64,000 nt of DNA from SVFI01 sp045588655 (GTDB taxonomy: Bacteria > Bacillota > Clostridia > Lachnospirales > Lachnospiraceae), in contig JAZNEP010000028.1 in NCBI GenBank assembly GCA_045588655.1, forward strand, positions 124,001 through 188,000, read 5' to 3'. A model generated the notes under the pieces. The model made no database searches, had not been told where the DNA came from, and was given only the letters and a program-made list of their open reading frames with translations. This document shows, piece after piece, positions 25,836 through 35,013 of the stretch. The stretch's first letter is position 1. Each line of letters opens with the position of its first letter. The position numbers and the translations under genes are program-made.

Positions 25836-27467
25836 ATGAAACAATTTATTTATAATAACAAGAAACATATGTCTGTCGCTGCCACCGCCCTTCTACTTTG
25901 GATTGTTACCTTTTACACGGATACCAAATTATTTTCTCATGACGGTTTGAACATGAACTGTCTTCCGATTGATACGGCGATGGTTCCTGTGATGCATTGT
26001 TTGACAAAGCTGCTTACGCTTCTTTGTTTGTTTCTTTTTCTTGAATTTGTCCTATATGCATTCAGACGCCCGAAACTTCTTCTACCTTTTCTGGCTCTGA
26101 TGTGTATTTATGGCGTAGGACTTTTGATTACGTATCCAGGTTATTATATGAATGATGACCCGATTATCTTTTCGTATGCGACAAGATATTATCCGGTCTA
26201 CTGGCACAATTACCTAACTTCCCTTTTTTACATGGTAGCCATGTCGCTGTTTCCGATGTCAGCTGCGCCGGTACTTCTCTCTGATATTTTTTATGCACTT
26301 ACTTTTTCTTATATTTTTTACCGCGCAGACCGAATTTACGCGTCCAAATGGTGTTATCTTCTTTTAATTTCCGGCATTTTGCCATTTACATTACTGGGGG
26401 CACTCATGTGCTTCCGTCCTGCGATTTATTCGAGCTTTTTTGTTTTTTATTTTGTCTATCTATATTTTGAATGGAAAGAATGTGCACAGCTCACCACAAA
26501 AAAACTGGTTCTGCTCTCCCTGCTTACCGCGGTTCTTGCACTTTGGCGCAGTGAAAGTCTGGTGTTGCTCCCTCTGGGTATCTTTTTGATTTGTGCAGCT
26601 TATCACTATCTTAAGAAAGCCGGTTTCTACTTCCTGGTGACTCTTGTTCTGTTTTTTATCATAAAACTCCCTCAATCCATCGGAGAAAACAAATATTATG
26701 GCAGTGATTACTTGATTATTTCTACCACAAGACCATTGTCCGTTATTGTTCATCGCGAACAAAGTTATAAAGGAAGCGACAAGGATCTCGAAAATGTAAG
26801 CGCCATCACAGAGTTTGGATATCTTCACAACGATTCTCTCTCCTGTAGCGCATACAACCGCTATAACTCCGATCATAATGAAGGTCGATATACTCAGACC
26901 GGCGCCACCAAAGAAATGCAATCCGCCTATCTAAAAAGTGCACTCAATCTGATTCTTCACAACCTTGATTTATATTTCGGTGAACGGATTCAGCTATTTT
27001 GTGTGACCAACGGATTTTTTGGATATGACAAAGACATGGTATTAAATTTAAAACCGGTCGCCTCGACAGATTTTCATCTTTACGATCACGACCGAAATTA
27101 TGGCATGGAAATGCTGGAAGCATACAAGCGGCTCCCTCTTTCTTATCACGACAATTATGCACTTGCACTCTTTCAATATGGCGGTGAAGCATTTATTCCT
27201 ATGTTGGCCATTCTTTTGATTGTAACGCTTGTTTCGCTGATTCGAAAAAAATGGTTCTTACTCATTTGTTCTCTTGCTTTATTTGCAAGAGAGGCAGTCA
27301 TTTTTCTGACTGCCCCGGCTTCTTTTATTCAATATTCGTACCCTTGCATGTATGCAACAGCGGCCCTTGCCCTGCTCATGATTGTAGATCGTCTTTGTCT
27401 TTCCAAAGAGGCACGTGTCGTTTCCCAAAAAGCAGAAACGATACCAGCGGAATTCTCTGAAGGATAA
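25836..27467 (+). CDS. Polytopic membrane protein of unknown function (GT-C-like, DUF6020-like)
   Basis: A 543-aa protein with about ten to twelve helices. A loop after the fourth helix reads LITYPGYYMNDDPIIFSYA, an acidic loop motif like those of GT-C sugar transferases, and a large extracytoplasmic loop lies at about 310-430. It resembles proteins I would place near DUF6020, but I cannot confirm the family. The ATG at 25836 has GAGG seven bases upstream; a longer reading from 25680 would cross the promoter. It is a single gene facing the acyltransferase operon, and its last 92 bases overlap the convergent acyltransferase gene. Role likely in glycan assembly, by context only. Confidence 0.65.
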   Translation: MKQFIYNNKKHMSVAATALLLWIVTFYTDTKLFSHDGLNMNCLPIDTAMVPVMHCLTKLLTLLCLFLFLEFVLYAFRRPKLLLPFLALMCIYGVGLLITYPGYYMNDDPIIFSYATRYYPVYWHNYLTSLFYMVAMSLFPMSAAPVLLSDIFYALTFSYIFYRADRIYASKWCYLLLISGILPFTLLGALMCFRPAIYSSFFVFYFVYLYFEWKECAQLTTKKLVLLSLLTAVLALWRSESLVLLPLGIFLICAAYHYLKKAGFYFLVTLVLFFIIKLPQSIGENKYYGSDYLIISTTRPLSVIVHREQSYKGSDKDLENVSAITEFGYLHNDSLSCSAYNRYNSDHNEGRYTQTGATKEMQSAYLKSALNLILHNLDLYFGERIQLFCVTNGFFGYDKDMVLNLKPVASTDFHLYDHDRNYGMEMLEAYKRLPLSYHDNYALALFQYGGEAFIPMLAILLIVTLVSLIRKKWFLLICSLALFAREAVIFLTAPASFIQYSYPCMYATAALALLMIVDRLCLSKEARVVSQKAETIPAEFSEG

Positions 27468-28527
27468 CAATCCCGATTGCCGTAAATACACTCATGACAG
27501 CAAAGGCAAGAAACACCCACATGACTCCGCTTGCAGAATATAGCTGTAATCCTTTTTCGGACAACCCGAGCATCCTGGCAAATCGGAAATGTAACACATA
27601 TATCTCCAATGTATACATTCCTATCAAAGGCAGAAAACCTGATTTTTCTGTCTTTTTTTGATACTTCTGCGCCATGCGGTACACTATAATATAGCAAGAA
27701 AAAGTTCCGACAAACGAGGCGAGCATTTGAGATATCAGCGTGACTACACCATCTACGGGTGCTGTCAAATCCATAGTCACAACCATCCATACAAATGCAA
27801 CAAGCATAATTGCAACACCGCTTCGTTCTATTACCTTGCATCTGTATTTCCCTTTTTCTGTTCTCTGCCAAGCCGGTAGAAACGCCCTACCGTAACCATT
27901 CACGACATATCCACTCAGATAAAATGGAAAATACTGCAACATAAGTGAAGGACTCAAACAGGTATTCCCACTCCGCGATTGAAAAAAGAACAGAAAATAG
28001 ATAACTGCACTAATGAGAACAAAAAGCAGTGCTTTCCGACGCTGCAGACTTTCTGTTTTTTCTTCTTCTCTCTCCACTGACTCATTTTTTATAAACACCA
28101 TATCCGTCACAGTCTGTGCTACCATGGTGCAGGCTGTAGCGACAAACAGTGTCATCAAAAACCATAATCCGCGATCCGTCTGGAACAACAATAATTTAAG
28201 TTCCTCTGCAAAAACAGAGAAGGATAGCGTTCCCGCTCTGCCATGTGTATAAATATGCACAAGCAAAAACCACGAAAAAAAAGGCACCAAATATGTGATT
28301 GCTCTATGACCAAGCTTTCGCATCCCCGTTCCGCAGCCACTCCTGCGCACATGACAGGAAGCCAGCACACCACTCACCAACATAAAAAGCGGCATTTGAA
28401 CCGATTTAATCCCATCATAAACATAAGGGTCCGTCTGATCCAATCCGTTTAGAACAATGCAATGTCCTACCATCACAAGAAGAATTGCGAATCCCTTAAC
28501 CGCATCAATTGCTCTGTTTCTTTGCAT
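27376..28527 (-). CDS. Acyltransferase family 3 membrane protein (first of three in tandem, 3'-most)
   Basis: A 383-aa integral membrane acyltransferase of the OafA/NodX type (acyltransferase 3), with about ten helices. RAIDAVKGFAILLVMVGHC at the N-terminus carries the conserved His of helix 1, and MPLFMLVSGVLA follows. Such enzymes move acetyl or other acyl groups across the membrane onto sugars. AGGAG lies ten bases before the ATG at 28527; that start overlaps the upstream acyltransferase by 23 bases. The final 92 bases are antisense to the end of the gene at 25836-27467. Substrate unknown. Confidence 0.85.
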   Translation of the reverse strand: MQRNRAIDAVKGFAILLVMVGHCIVLNGLDQTDPYVYDGIKSVQMPLFMLVSGVLASCHVRRSGCGTGMRKLGHRAITYLVPFFSWFLLVHIYTHGRAGTLSFSVFAEELKLLLFQTDRGLWFLMTLFVATACTMVAQTVTDMVFIKNESVEREEEKTESLQRRKALLFVLISAVIYFLFFFQSRSGNTCLSPSLMLQYFPFYLSGYVVNGYGRAFLPAWQRTEKGKYRCKVIERSGVAIMLVAFVWMVVTMDLTAPVDGVVTLISQMLASFVGTFSCYIIVYRMAQKYQKKTEKSGFLPLIGMYTLEIYVLHFRFARMLGLSEKGLQLYSASGVMWVFLAFAVMSVFTAIGIVILQRIPLVSFLLFGKRHVPLWKDKDDLQS

Positions 28528-29539
28528 AGGCCAACTTCTCCTTTCCCCATCCAAGCAACGTCAAACCTACAGTTGCTACCACAATGGTAAATCCCGGCCA
28601 AAGTCCGCCAAATATAGTTTCCCATATAGAAAATACAAACAAATGATAGCAGAGCAAAAGCATAGTATGCTGTCCAATGATTGCAAATACATTCGGAATA
28701 TTCTTGTTTGCTTTGTAGCAAACGTACATGACCAATGTAGAGGATGCCAGCGCATTATAGAGCGCCATTGTCGTTGATATTCCGTAATCAGCGATAGAGT
28801 AATTCACTGACCCGTTGCATTTTGCAAGCACAAAGAAAACACACCCCATTATCAAAAGAATCCATTTACGCTGATCCACATAGTTCAAAATATCTTTTTT
28901 TCTCATAAAATATCCCCACATAAACTGAAGGAGAAAATACGCTATGGCATCAAAACTCCACGGTAAAAGAATCGGAAGCATGTAGTGGTAAAGATTGGCA
29001 AAACAAAGCAATATCACCGCGCCGAGAATCATTTTTCTTTCATTACCCTTTGTCATACGAAACAGTAGCTCAAACAGCACCATTGTTAAAAACAAAGCCG
29101 GAAGAAACCAGGTCGGCGAGTTTAAATTCGTAAGAAAAAATACATTTTCTTTTGTTTCAGACAGCCACAACGTCTTTGTTGCTTCCCCGAGAAACAGCTG
29201 ATTTCTGGCATAAAATATACCGATCAGCCCGGTAAGCTTTTCCGTAGCCGATCCCGCTGCGAGCACCACATCTTTGAAAAAGAAAAAAGCAAAAAGAATC
29301 CCATTTGCCGCTATGTACGGAACGAGAAGGCGCCTGGCCCTTCGACCCAGAAACGACAGAAAGGATTCTTCACGACTATGATACGTAAAACCGGATATCA
29401 CAAAGAAAACAGGCACAAAAAACATACCTCCCCAGAATCTGATTTGTGGGAGTGCAAGTTGGCTGTGATTGAGCATAACAATTAATATCGCAATACACTT
29501 CACAAGGTCTATCCACTTTTCTCTCTGTTTTCCGGACAT
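28505..29539 (-). CDS. Acyltransferase family 3 membrane protein (second of three)
   Basis: A 344-aa acyltransferase-3 protein. KWIDLVKCIAILIVMLNHS gives the helix-1 His, then FFVPVFFVISGFTY and RRARRLLVPYI with the arginine-rich cytoplasmic turn of the family. It resembles fucose 4-O-acetylase-like proteins in length. It lies 21 bases after the third acyltransferase and overlaps the next by 23 bases. The ribosome binding site is weak. It probably modifies the same glycan as its neighbours. Confidence 0.86.
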   Translation of the reverse strand: MSGKQREKWIDLVKCIAILIVMLNHSQLALPQIRFWGGMFFVPVFFVISGFTYHSREESFLSFLGRRARRLLVPYIAANGILFAFFFFKDVVLAAGSATEKLTGLIGIFYARNQLFLGEATKTLWLSETKENVFFLTNLNSPTWFLPALFLTMVLFELLFRMTKGNERKMILGAVILLCFANLYHYMLPILLPWSFDAIAYFLLQFMWGYFMRKKDILNYVDQRKWILLIMGCVFFVLAKCNGSVNYSIADYGISTTMALYNALASSTLVMYVCYKANKNIPNVFAIIGQHTMLLLCYHLFVFSIWETIFGGLWPGFTIVVATVGLTLLGWGKEKLAYAKKQSN

Positions 29540-29560
29540 ATAGGTTCTCTCTAAACTTTC

Positions 29561-30718
29561 TTAATCATTTTCATTACAAAATTTTGCCGCAATACCATTT
29601 GCAAGTTTCATTCCCGGTTTTTCCACAAATTTATGAATCAGGAAGGAAATCAGCACAGTCAGTCCAAAGGACAACAAATAGTTGATGGCTGCCAACAAAT
29701 GATAATTCATGCGCTCATGCAATGCCAGATAAAAGCCGCATGAAAATGTGCAAAGTACAAAAAAATGCACAAGATAAAAACCATAACTGTATGTGTTAAG
29801 CCAGATAATTACTTTTGATCCCAAAACCTTTCGCGGGGCTTCCAGATGAAGCAACGCATACAGCACACAAGATGCACCTACAATATAAAACAAAATTACC
29901 TTAGCCGGTATATACTGATAGATGGTCCCTTGCAACCTCTCTCCAATCGGAGGATACGAACCCAAAAACACGCCAAACAAAAGCAGTAGCCACATCAACC
30001 ATTTTTGTTTGGAAAGCTTTTCTATCCACATCGGTGGCCGATAGGTCAAATCACACACAACCGCGCCAAGAATAAACGGAAGAAAGTCAGAACGAATGGC
30101 AAGAACACAACCGATGATATAGGCAAAATATCTCGCTTTGCTATTTCCCAGCAGCGATAAAATTCCTGCTACTAATATCGTTCCAAAAAATTCATAATAG
30201 ATAAACCACAACGGTCCATTATACTGATTTGCCCCAGTTGCAAAACATCCCCAGATTGCTTCCCAGATTGCAGCCAAAAGACTAGGCTGAAACTGATTGT
30301 AGTTACCGACAAACACTTGACTTCCTGCAACAAGAGATGCTTCTGCATTCATGAAAAGACCCAGCTTCATAAGCGAATAAATCGCAATATTTGCTGTAAT
30401 AATAGGAAATACAAGACGAAAATATTTTTTTACCACACCGGATGACAAAGATGATTTATCTCCCGTGACAAAGAAACGGTATCCCACAAAAAAGCCACTG
30501 ATTGTCATAAAGATACGAACCCCGAATTTTCCACCCATAATCAGATTTAATGGAGTGGAACCAATAAATGCCTCCAAATAAGTGGTATGAAAATCCGCCG
30601 GAAGCAACGAATAAAATCCACAATAATAAAAATTTATAAAATGAAAATTGAAAATCATCAGACAGGACAAAACCTTAAGTCCGTCTATATAATCGAGCTT
30701 TTGTACCTGCTTCATCAC
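29561..30718 (-). CDS. Acyltransferase family 3 membrane protein (third of three)
   Basis: A 385-aa OafA/YrhL-like acyltransferase with about ten helices. LDYIDGLKVLSCLMIFNFHF holds the helix-1 block with His displaced slightly compared with its neighbours, and FGVRIFMTISGFFVGYRFF follows. The C-terminal FLIHKFVEKPGMKLA is the typical end of OafA-like proteins. It begins at GTG 30718 or ATG 30715, directly after the stop of the upstream GT-C-like gene (TAAGTGATG), with AGGAG upstream. Closest in type to O-antigen O-acetylases. Confidence 0.86.
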   Translation of the reverse strand: MMKQVQKLDYIDGLKVLSCLMIFNFHFINFYYCGFYSLLPADFHTTYLEAFIGSTPLNLIMGGKFGVRIFMTISGFFVGYRFFVTGDKSSLSSGVVKKYFRLVFPIITANIAIYSLMKLGLFMNAEASLVAGSQVFVGNYNQFQPSLLAAIWEAIWGCFATGANQYNGPLWFIYYEFFGTILVAGILSLLGNSKARYFAYIIGCVLAIRSDFLPFILGAVVCDLTYRPPMWIEKLSKQKWLMWLLLLFGVFLGSYPPIGERLQGTIYQYIPAKVILFYIVGASCVLYALLHLEAPRKVLGSKVIIWLNTYSYGFYLVHFFVLCTFSCGFYLALHERMNYHLLAAINYLLSFGLTVLISFLIHKFVEKPGMKLANGIAAKFCNEND

Positions 30719-31804
30719 TTATTTCTCCTTTCGCTCAAAGCCGATACACAGTTTCTTACCATTCATTACAAAACGAATCATCACCACAATAAGAAACAGC
30801 ATAACGTAGGCGATATAGCTAAGCGGAATCACACTAGCCTGTCTAAAATATGCCGAATATGCAATATATGATATGATCACGTGGATTAGGGCAATATAGT
30901 ACATATCCATATACTTCATCACAAAGATAACAGCCAAAACATCCGCAAGCAATCCACAGCGCTCATCCATCTGTGGCATCACATACGGAAACACCATACA
31001 AAACAAGAGGGCGTACGAAATTAATTTATCCTTTCCCAACTCTTCCTTTTTCTGCAACACAAGAACCACTGTGACGAGCATAAGAACAGTTGCTATGCTC
31101 TTACCCACAATCCCATATTCTGCTACAAACTTGTCCGGTCCGATAATCTGATAAAAATTGGGCCAGTTGTAGCTAAGTGCTCCTGCATCTCTCGTAAATA
31201 AGAAAAGTCTCTCCGCTTCAAATATCGGAAACGCTAATTCCCCGCCAGCGCTCATAATTCCATTGCGAAACCAAGCTCCGCAAAGCGGTGCAAGATACGC
31301 AATCAATTTTGTCTTCTTTTGCATAAACGCAATAGCGTAAATCGGCAGAAGAAAGAAAGCATAACGGCACAAAAACAAGCTCACTCCGTAGCAGATTACC
31401 GCTGCATTTCCTTTCCCTTTTGACAATAAAAACAGGGAAAGTACTGCAAAGAAAACATAGATGGAATCTCCCATTCCCCACATGGCACTTCCTGCAGCCA
31501 ACACCGGGAGCATAATTACAAGCGCATATGCAATAAATGCTTTTATTTTATGGCAAGTTAACTCATATACATACAAAGCACTCACAACTGCAAGTAACAC
31601 ATCAAAACAGCCGGTTGCTATTTTGAGTCCATTGCTCAAATTTAAATACGACGAAAACTCCATACAACGGTAAGAGGCAACACTGACTCTCATCATCACG
31701 CCAAACACTGCCGCAAACACGAAAAGAAGCACATCAATCGGTGCAAGGCGCCATTTTCCTATCTTTAATTCTGTTATGATAAAATCGGTTATTTTCTTAT
31801 CCAT
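30719..31804 (-). CDS. GT-C-like membrane protein, degenerate paralogue of its neighbour
   Basis: A 361-aa polytopic protein clearly related to the upstream gene product: WPNFYQIIGPDKFVAEYG versus FPNIYQLIGTDAFLFEYA, and MPQMDERCGLLADVLAVIFV versus LPHMHERYAVLVDVMAIIYL. It lacks the first-loop GDYKMFFEPW segment and about 45 residues after it, where GT-C enzymes keep the catalytic acid; the corresponding stretch reads CMEFSSYLN. It may be an inactive partner or a changed enzyme. The ATG at 31804 has GGAG six bases upstream; a longer reading from 31846 overlaps the upstream gene. No stop or frameshift is seen. Confidence 0.7.
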   Translation of the reverse strand: MDKKITDFIITELKIGKWRLAPIDVLLFVFAAVFGVMMRVSVASYRCMEFSSYLNLSNGLKIATGCFDVLLAVVSALYVYELTCHKIKAFIAYALVIMLPVLAAGSAMWGMGDSIYVFFAVLSLFLLSKGKGNAAVICYGVSLFLCRYAFFLLPIYAIAFMQKKTKLIAYLAPLCGAWFRNGIMSAGGELAFPIFEAERLFLFTRDAGALSYNWPNFYQIIGPDKFVAEYGIVGKSIATVLMLVTVVLVLQKKEELGKDKLISYALLFCMVFPYVMPQMDERCGLLADVLAVIFVMKYMDMYYIALIHVIISYIAYSAYFRQASVIPLSYIAYVMLFLIVVMIRFVMNGKKLCIGFERKEK

Positions 31805-31820
31805 ACTATACTCCAAATAC

Positions 31821-33035
31821 TTACTTGCATACCTTTTCATTTGCACTAATCTGTTTCACACACGCAACCGCATGATCAAACATCAGCATAAGAAATACGA
31901 CGGTATAAAGATACATCGGCATAATGTTATTCTGAGCCAGATAGATTGTATATCCTGCAAACGAACACAAAATGGTAAGTAGCGGAATATAAAATTTTTC
32001 AGGCTCAATAAAGAGATAGATAATCGCCATGACATCGACAAGCACTGCATATCTTTCATGCATATGAGGCAGGAAAAATACCACGGTCATGGTCAGAAGC
32101 ATTCCCATACGAAGCATCAGTTTCGAATCGAACACATAATTTTTTCTGGCAAATACATATAACAGTATCATAAGAGCCCCAAGCGTTATCCAAATTCCTG
32201 CATCCGCATACTCAAACAGGAACGCATCCGTTCCTATGAGCTGATAAATATTTGGAAATTTGTGAGAAAGCGCATAAATATCCATCGCTCCGTTTGCCTG
32301 GAAGAAATAGACACTAATCAGCTCCCAAAAACTCTGTCCCGCAATCAGCGCCGGAATCATACCTATGACATACATCAGTGGTAAAAACAGAAAATGCTTT
32401 AATTTTATTTTTCCTTTCATCCACAGAATCAGATAAAGAGGTGCCATAAACAACGTCTGAAGCTTAAAGGCAAAGGCAATTCCATAAAACATCATGCTCA
32501 TCGCCGGTCTGTCTTTCAACATAAAATAAAGGGACCACAAAACAAAACTCGTAAAAATAATATCGCACTGTGCCCACATCGCACTATTGGTCATGACGGT
32601 TGGAACCAGAAGCAGTACGCCATATCCAAGAATCGCCTTGGTCGCAGACTTTGTCTGGTTATAAACAATCGCCATAATCGCAAATGCGGCAACAAAATCA
32701 AAAAAGATTGAAACAATTTTCATAAGCAGGAGCGTATTTAAAAACGGACAAATGCTGATAAACGAAAGAATCGTCAGATACGGCGTGGTGTAATCCACAT
32801 ACTCAAACTCCGCCGCCAATCCCTTGATACCGCCGCCCGCTTCACGTAACGTCGCTACCCACGGTTCGAAGAACATCTTGTAATCTCCTGCTACGACATT
32901 TCTGAGCGCATAGCGCGTTACAAGCGCAAATCCGGTCAGAACAAAAAACAGGATAATATCCAATGTTGTAATTTCAATCTTTCCTCTTTTTATGTGAAAC
33001 GTATGGGTGAGTAGTCCTCGGATCTTATCATCCAT
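31821..33035 (-). CDS. GT-C-like polytopic membrane glycosyltransferase (GT87/GT39-like)
   Basis: A 404-aa protein with about ten helices. The first extracytoplasmic loop has VAGDYKMFFEPWVATLRE, an acidic motif typical of polyprenol-dependent GT-C mannosyl- or glucosyltransferases, and SAMWAQCDIIFTSFVLWSLYF, with a Q-C-D core, is a second family mark. MHERYAVLVDVM near the C-terminus recurs in this group. It should use an undecaprenyl-phosphate sugar outside the membrane. It lies 17 bases after rmlD and 16 bases before its shorter paralogue. Exact family unassigned. Confidence 0.75.
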   Translation of the reverse strand: MDDKIRGLLTHTFHIKRGKIEITTLDIILFFVLTGFALVTRYALRNVVAGDYKMFFEPWVATLREAGGGIKGLAAEFEYVDYTTPYLTILSFISICPFLNTLLLMKIVSIFFDFVAAFAIMAIVYNQTKSATKAILGYGVLLLVPTVMTNSAMWAQCDIIFTSFVLWSLYFMLKDRPAMSMMFYGIAFAFKLQTLFMAPLYLILWMKGKIKLKHFLFLPLMYVIGMIPALIAGQSFWELISVYFFQANGAMDIYALSHKFPNIYQLIGTDAFLFEYADAGIWITLGALMILLYVFARKNYVFDSKLMLRMGMLLTMTVVFFLPHMHERYAVLVDVMAIIYLFIEPEKFYIPLLTILCSFAGYTIYLAQNNIMPMYLYTVVFLMLMFDHAVACVKQISANEKVCK

Positions 33036-33052
33036 AGTAAAAATCCTCTCTT

Positions 33053-33904
33053 CTATTTTTTCAATTCTGCTGCCATATACTCTGCAATTGCGTCATGCCA
33101 GTCTTTAAACATAAAATCTGTCGTCAGCTTAAACATATAATTCTCTAGGATAGAGTAAGCCGGTCTTGCTGCAGGAGTCGGATACTCCGCCGTCGTAATC
33201 ACTTCCACCTCGGTAGAGAGTCCTGCAAGGCGATAAAATTCTTTTGTAAAATCCGCCCAGCTACAGCTTCCTTCACAAGTCGCATGAAAAGTTCCGTAGT
33301 TCTCTGTCGGAAGGAGATGACAGATAGCCTTAGCTAACTCACTTGCGCTCGTCGGAGAGCCAAACTGATCTCCAACCACTCTCACCTTTTCATTCGTCTG
33401 CGCTGCACCAAGCATTGTGCGGACAAAGTTCTTTCCTTCACCATAAAGCCATGCAGTACGTAAAATAAAATAATCCTTTGCAAAATCTTTTACAAAATTT
33501 TCACCTGCTAACTTGGTTGCACCGTATACACTCTTTGGTCCAACTGCATCAAACTCTGTCAGCGCTCTATTCTCATCGCCCGGAAATACATAGTCTGTAG
33601 AAACCTGAATCAGCTTCGCGCCCGTCTCTGTCGCTGCAATACTTAAATTTCGCGGTCCGATTGCATTAATCTTATACGCCAGATCCTGCTGTGATTCGCA
33701 TGCGTTAACATTGGTATGCGCCGCACAGTTTACGATAGCATACGGCTTTATTTCACGTGCCATCTTCATAACACTATCAATATCTGTAATATCGAGTTCT
33801 GCTACATCTGTATTGATGCATTCATATTCCGAATTTCCTGCAAGCTGATCATTCATCGCTTTTCCGAGCTGTCCGTTGCAACCTGTAATTATTAACTTTT
33901 TCAT
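33053..33904 (-). CDS. rmlD: dTDP-4-dehydrorhamnose reductase
   Basis: A 283-aa extended short-chain reductase that makes dTDP-L-rhamnose from dTDP-4-keto-L-rhamnose with NAD(P)H. ITGCNGQLGKAM is the cofactor motif, NCAAHTNVNACE and LIQVSTDYVFPGD surround the active site, and SVYGATKLAGENFV holds the Tyr and Lys. RTAWLYGEGKNFVRTM is typical of RmlD. rmlA, rmlB and rmlC are not in the window, so they must be elsewhere if the pathway is complete. It overlaps the DUF2304 gene by 4 bases and heads the membrane-enzyme part of the operon. Confidence 0.9.
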   Translation of the reverse strand: MKKLIITGCNGQLGKAMNDQLAGNSEYECINTDVAELDITDIDSVMKMAREIKPYAIVNCAAHTNVNACESQQDLAYKINAIGPRNLSIAATETGAKLIQVSTDYVFPGDENRALTEFDAVGPKSVYGATKLAGENFVKDFAKDYFILRTAWLYGEGKNFVRTMLGAAQTNEKVRVVGDQFGSPTSASELAKAICHLLPTENYGTFHATCEGSCSWADFTKEFYRLAGLSTEVEVITTAEYPTPAARPAYSILENYMFKLTTDFMFKDWHDAIAEYMAAELKK

Positions 33905-34299
33905 TTGATATCCTCTCTTTTTTCTTGACTTATGTCTTTATTTTCTATCATTTTTCCTAATCTTCCCAGTTTTTCTTCATTCAGAGCCACTGCCTGAGAA
34001 AGCTTGCGAACACGTTCTGCCATACGAGAAAGCATAACCGTAAGCGTAAATATAATCAACAGTGAAAAACAAAATCCAAGGAAAAAAATCATATTGACCG
34101 GTGCCCACACTCCAAGTGCCGCCGAAAGTTTCGTCAAAAGAATCGGGAAACAATCCAGCACCAGTACAAAAACAATTGCTAAAAGCCAGGACAATGCGTA
34201 CTTTAAATCCAGACTTCTCTTTTTTACCATGTAGATAATCACAGCAAGCGCCATCAACAGAAAAATACCAATGATTATCTGCAATTTGAATGTCATCAT
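33901..34299 (-). CDS. DUF2304 family membrane protein
   Basis: A 132-aa protein with three helices (about 6-24, 35-54 and 65-87), then a charged, probably coiled C-terminal tail. Length, topology and position directly after a DPM-like GT2 gene match DUF2304. These proteins commonly sit next to polyprenyl-phosphate glycosyltransferases, perhaps helping them at the membrane; no activity is established. It overlaps both neighbours by 4 bases, so three genes are translationally linked. Confidence 0.8.
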   Translation of the reverse strand: MMTFKLQIIIGIFLLMALAVIIYMVKKRSLDLKYALSWLLAIVFVLVLDCFPILLTKLSAALGVWAPVNMIFFLGFCFSLLIIFTLTVMLSRMAERVRKLSQAVALNEEKLGRLGKMIENKDISQEKREDIK

Positions 34300-35000
34300 T
34301 TTTTATATTCCTTTCTGCGAATCCACTCTACCAAAATAGCAAGGGTTACTTTGATCATATAATAAACAGACTTCAGCGGTGAGATAGACGATATGCCTTC
34401 CGTTCTTTCGCGCATCACAACCGGATACTCCTCTACCTTTTTTCCCGCCTGAAGGATTGCGACCACACTTTCCGGCTCCGGATAATCTTTTGGGTAACAG
34501 TCGGCGTACATAGCTATCACTGACTTGTCCGCCATGCGCATTCCGGAGGTTGGATCTGTTATTTTCTTCCCTGTAATAAGTTTTATCAGCACAGAAAAAT
34601 AGCGGATACCAAAGCGTCTTAATCCACTTGACTGGAATCCTTCCTTTTCGATAAAGCGAGAACCAATGAGCATATTAAGATCACGCTCTGCCATATAATC
34701 ACGCATTTCCTGCAAAAAAGCTGCGTCATGCTGTCCGTCTCCATCAAACTGAACCGCATAATCATATTGGTTTTTCTTGGCATACAAATAACCGGTTTGC
34801 ACAGCTCCGCCAATCCCAAGATTAATCGGTAGATTCAGTACCGGTATACCCGCATTTTTGCAAACGGATAATGTTTGGTCTGTGGAACAGTCATTGATAA
34901 TTATATAATCAAACTCCGGCGCATTCTGACGAATGTCTTCCACCGTCCGAAGTATGCTTTTTTCCTCATTATAAGCCGGAATAATAACTAAACTCTTCAT
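34296..35000 (-). CDS. DPM1-like GT2, polyprenyl-phosphate sugar synthase
   Basis: A 234-aa GT2 enzyme without membrane helices of its own. SLVIIPAYNEEKSI, YIIINDCSTDQT and VQFDGDGQHDAAFL are the donor, first-acid and DxD motifs; DPTSGMRMADKSVI is the conserved acceptor-side block of the dolichol-phosphate mannosyltransferase-like group. It loads a sugar onto undecaprenyl phosphate. The ATG at 35000 follows GAGAGG; the longer reading to 35027 overlaps the upstream gene. The DUF2304 protein after it may supply the membrane part. It is the second such donor synthase in region B. Confidence 0.88.
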   Translation of the reverse strand: MKSLVIIPAYNEEKSILRTVEDIRQNAPEFDYIIINDCSTDQTLSVCKNAGIPVLNLPINLGIGGAVQTGYLYAKKNQYDYAVQFDGDGQHDAAFLQEMRDYMAERDLNMLIGSRFIEKEGFQSSGLRRFGIRYFSVLIKLITGKKITDPTSGMRMADKSVIAMYADCYPKDYPEPESVVAILQAGKKVEEYPVVMRERTEGISSISPLKSVYYMIKVTLAILVEWIRRKEYKK

Positions 35001-35013
35001 GGGAATCCTCTCT

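Noticed and set aside
27329..27871. Minus-strand 180-codon frame inside the acyltransferase gene
   Set aside because: Cys- and Arg-rich sequence without family features; it is the shadow of the acyltransferase in the next frame.
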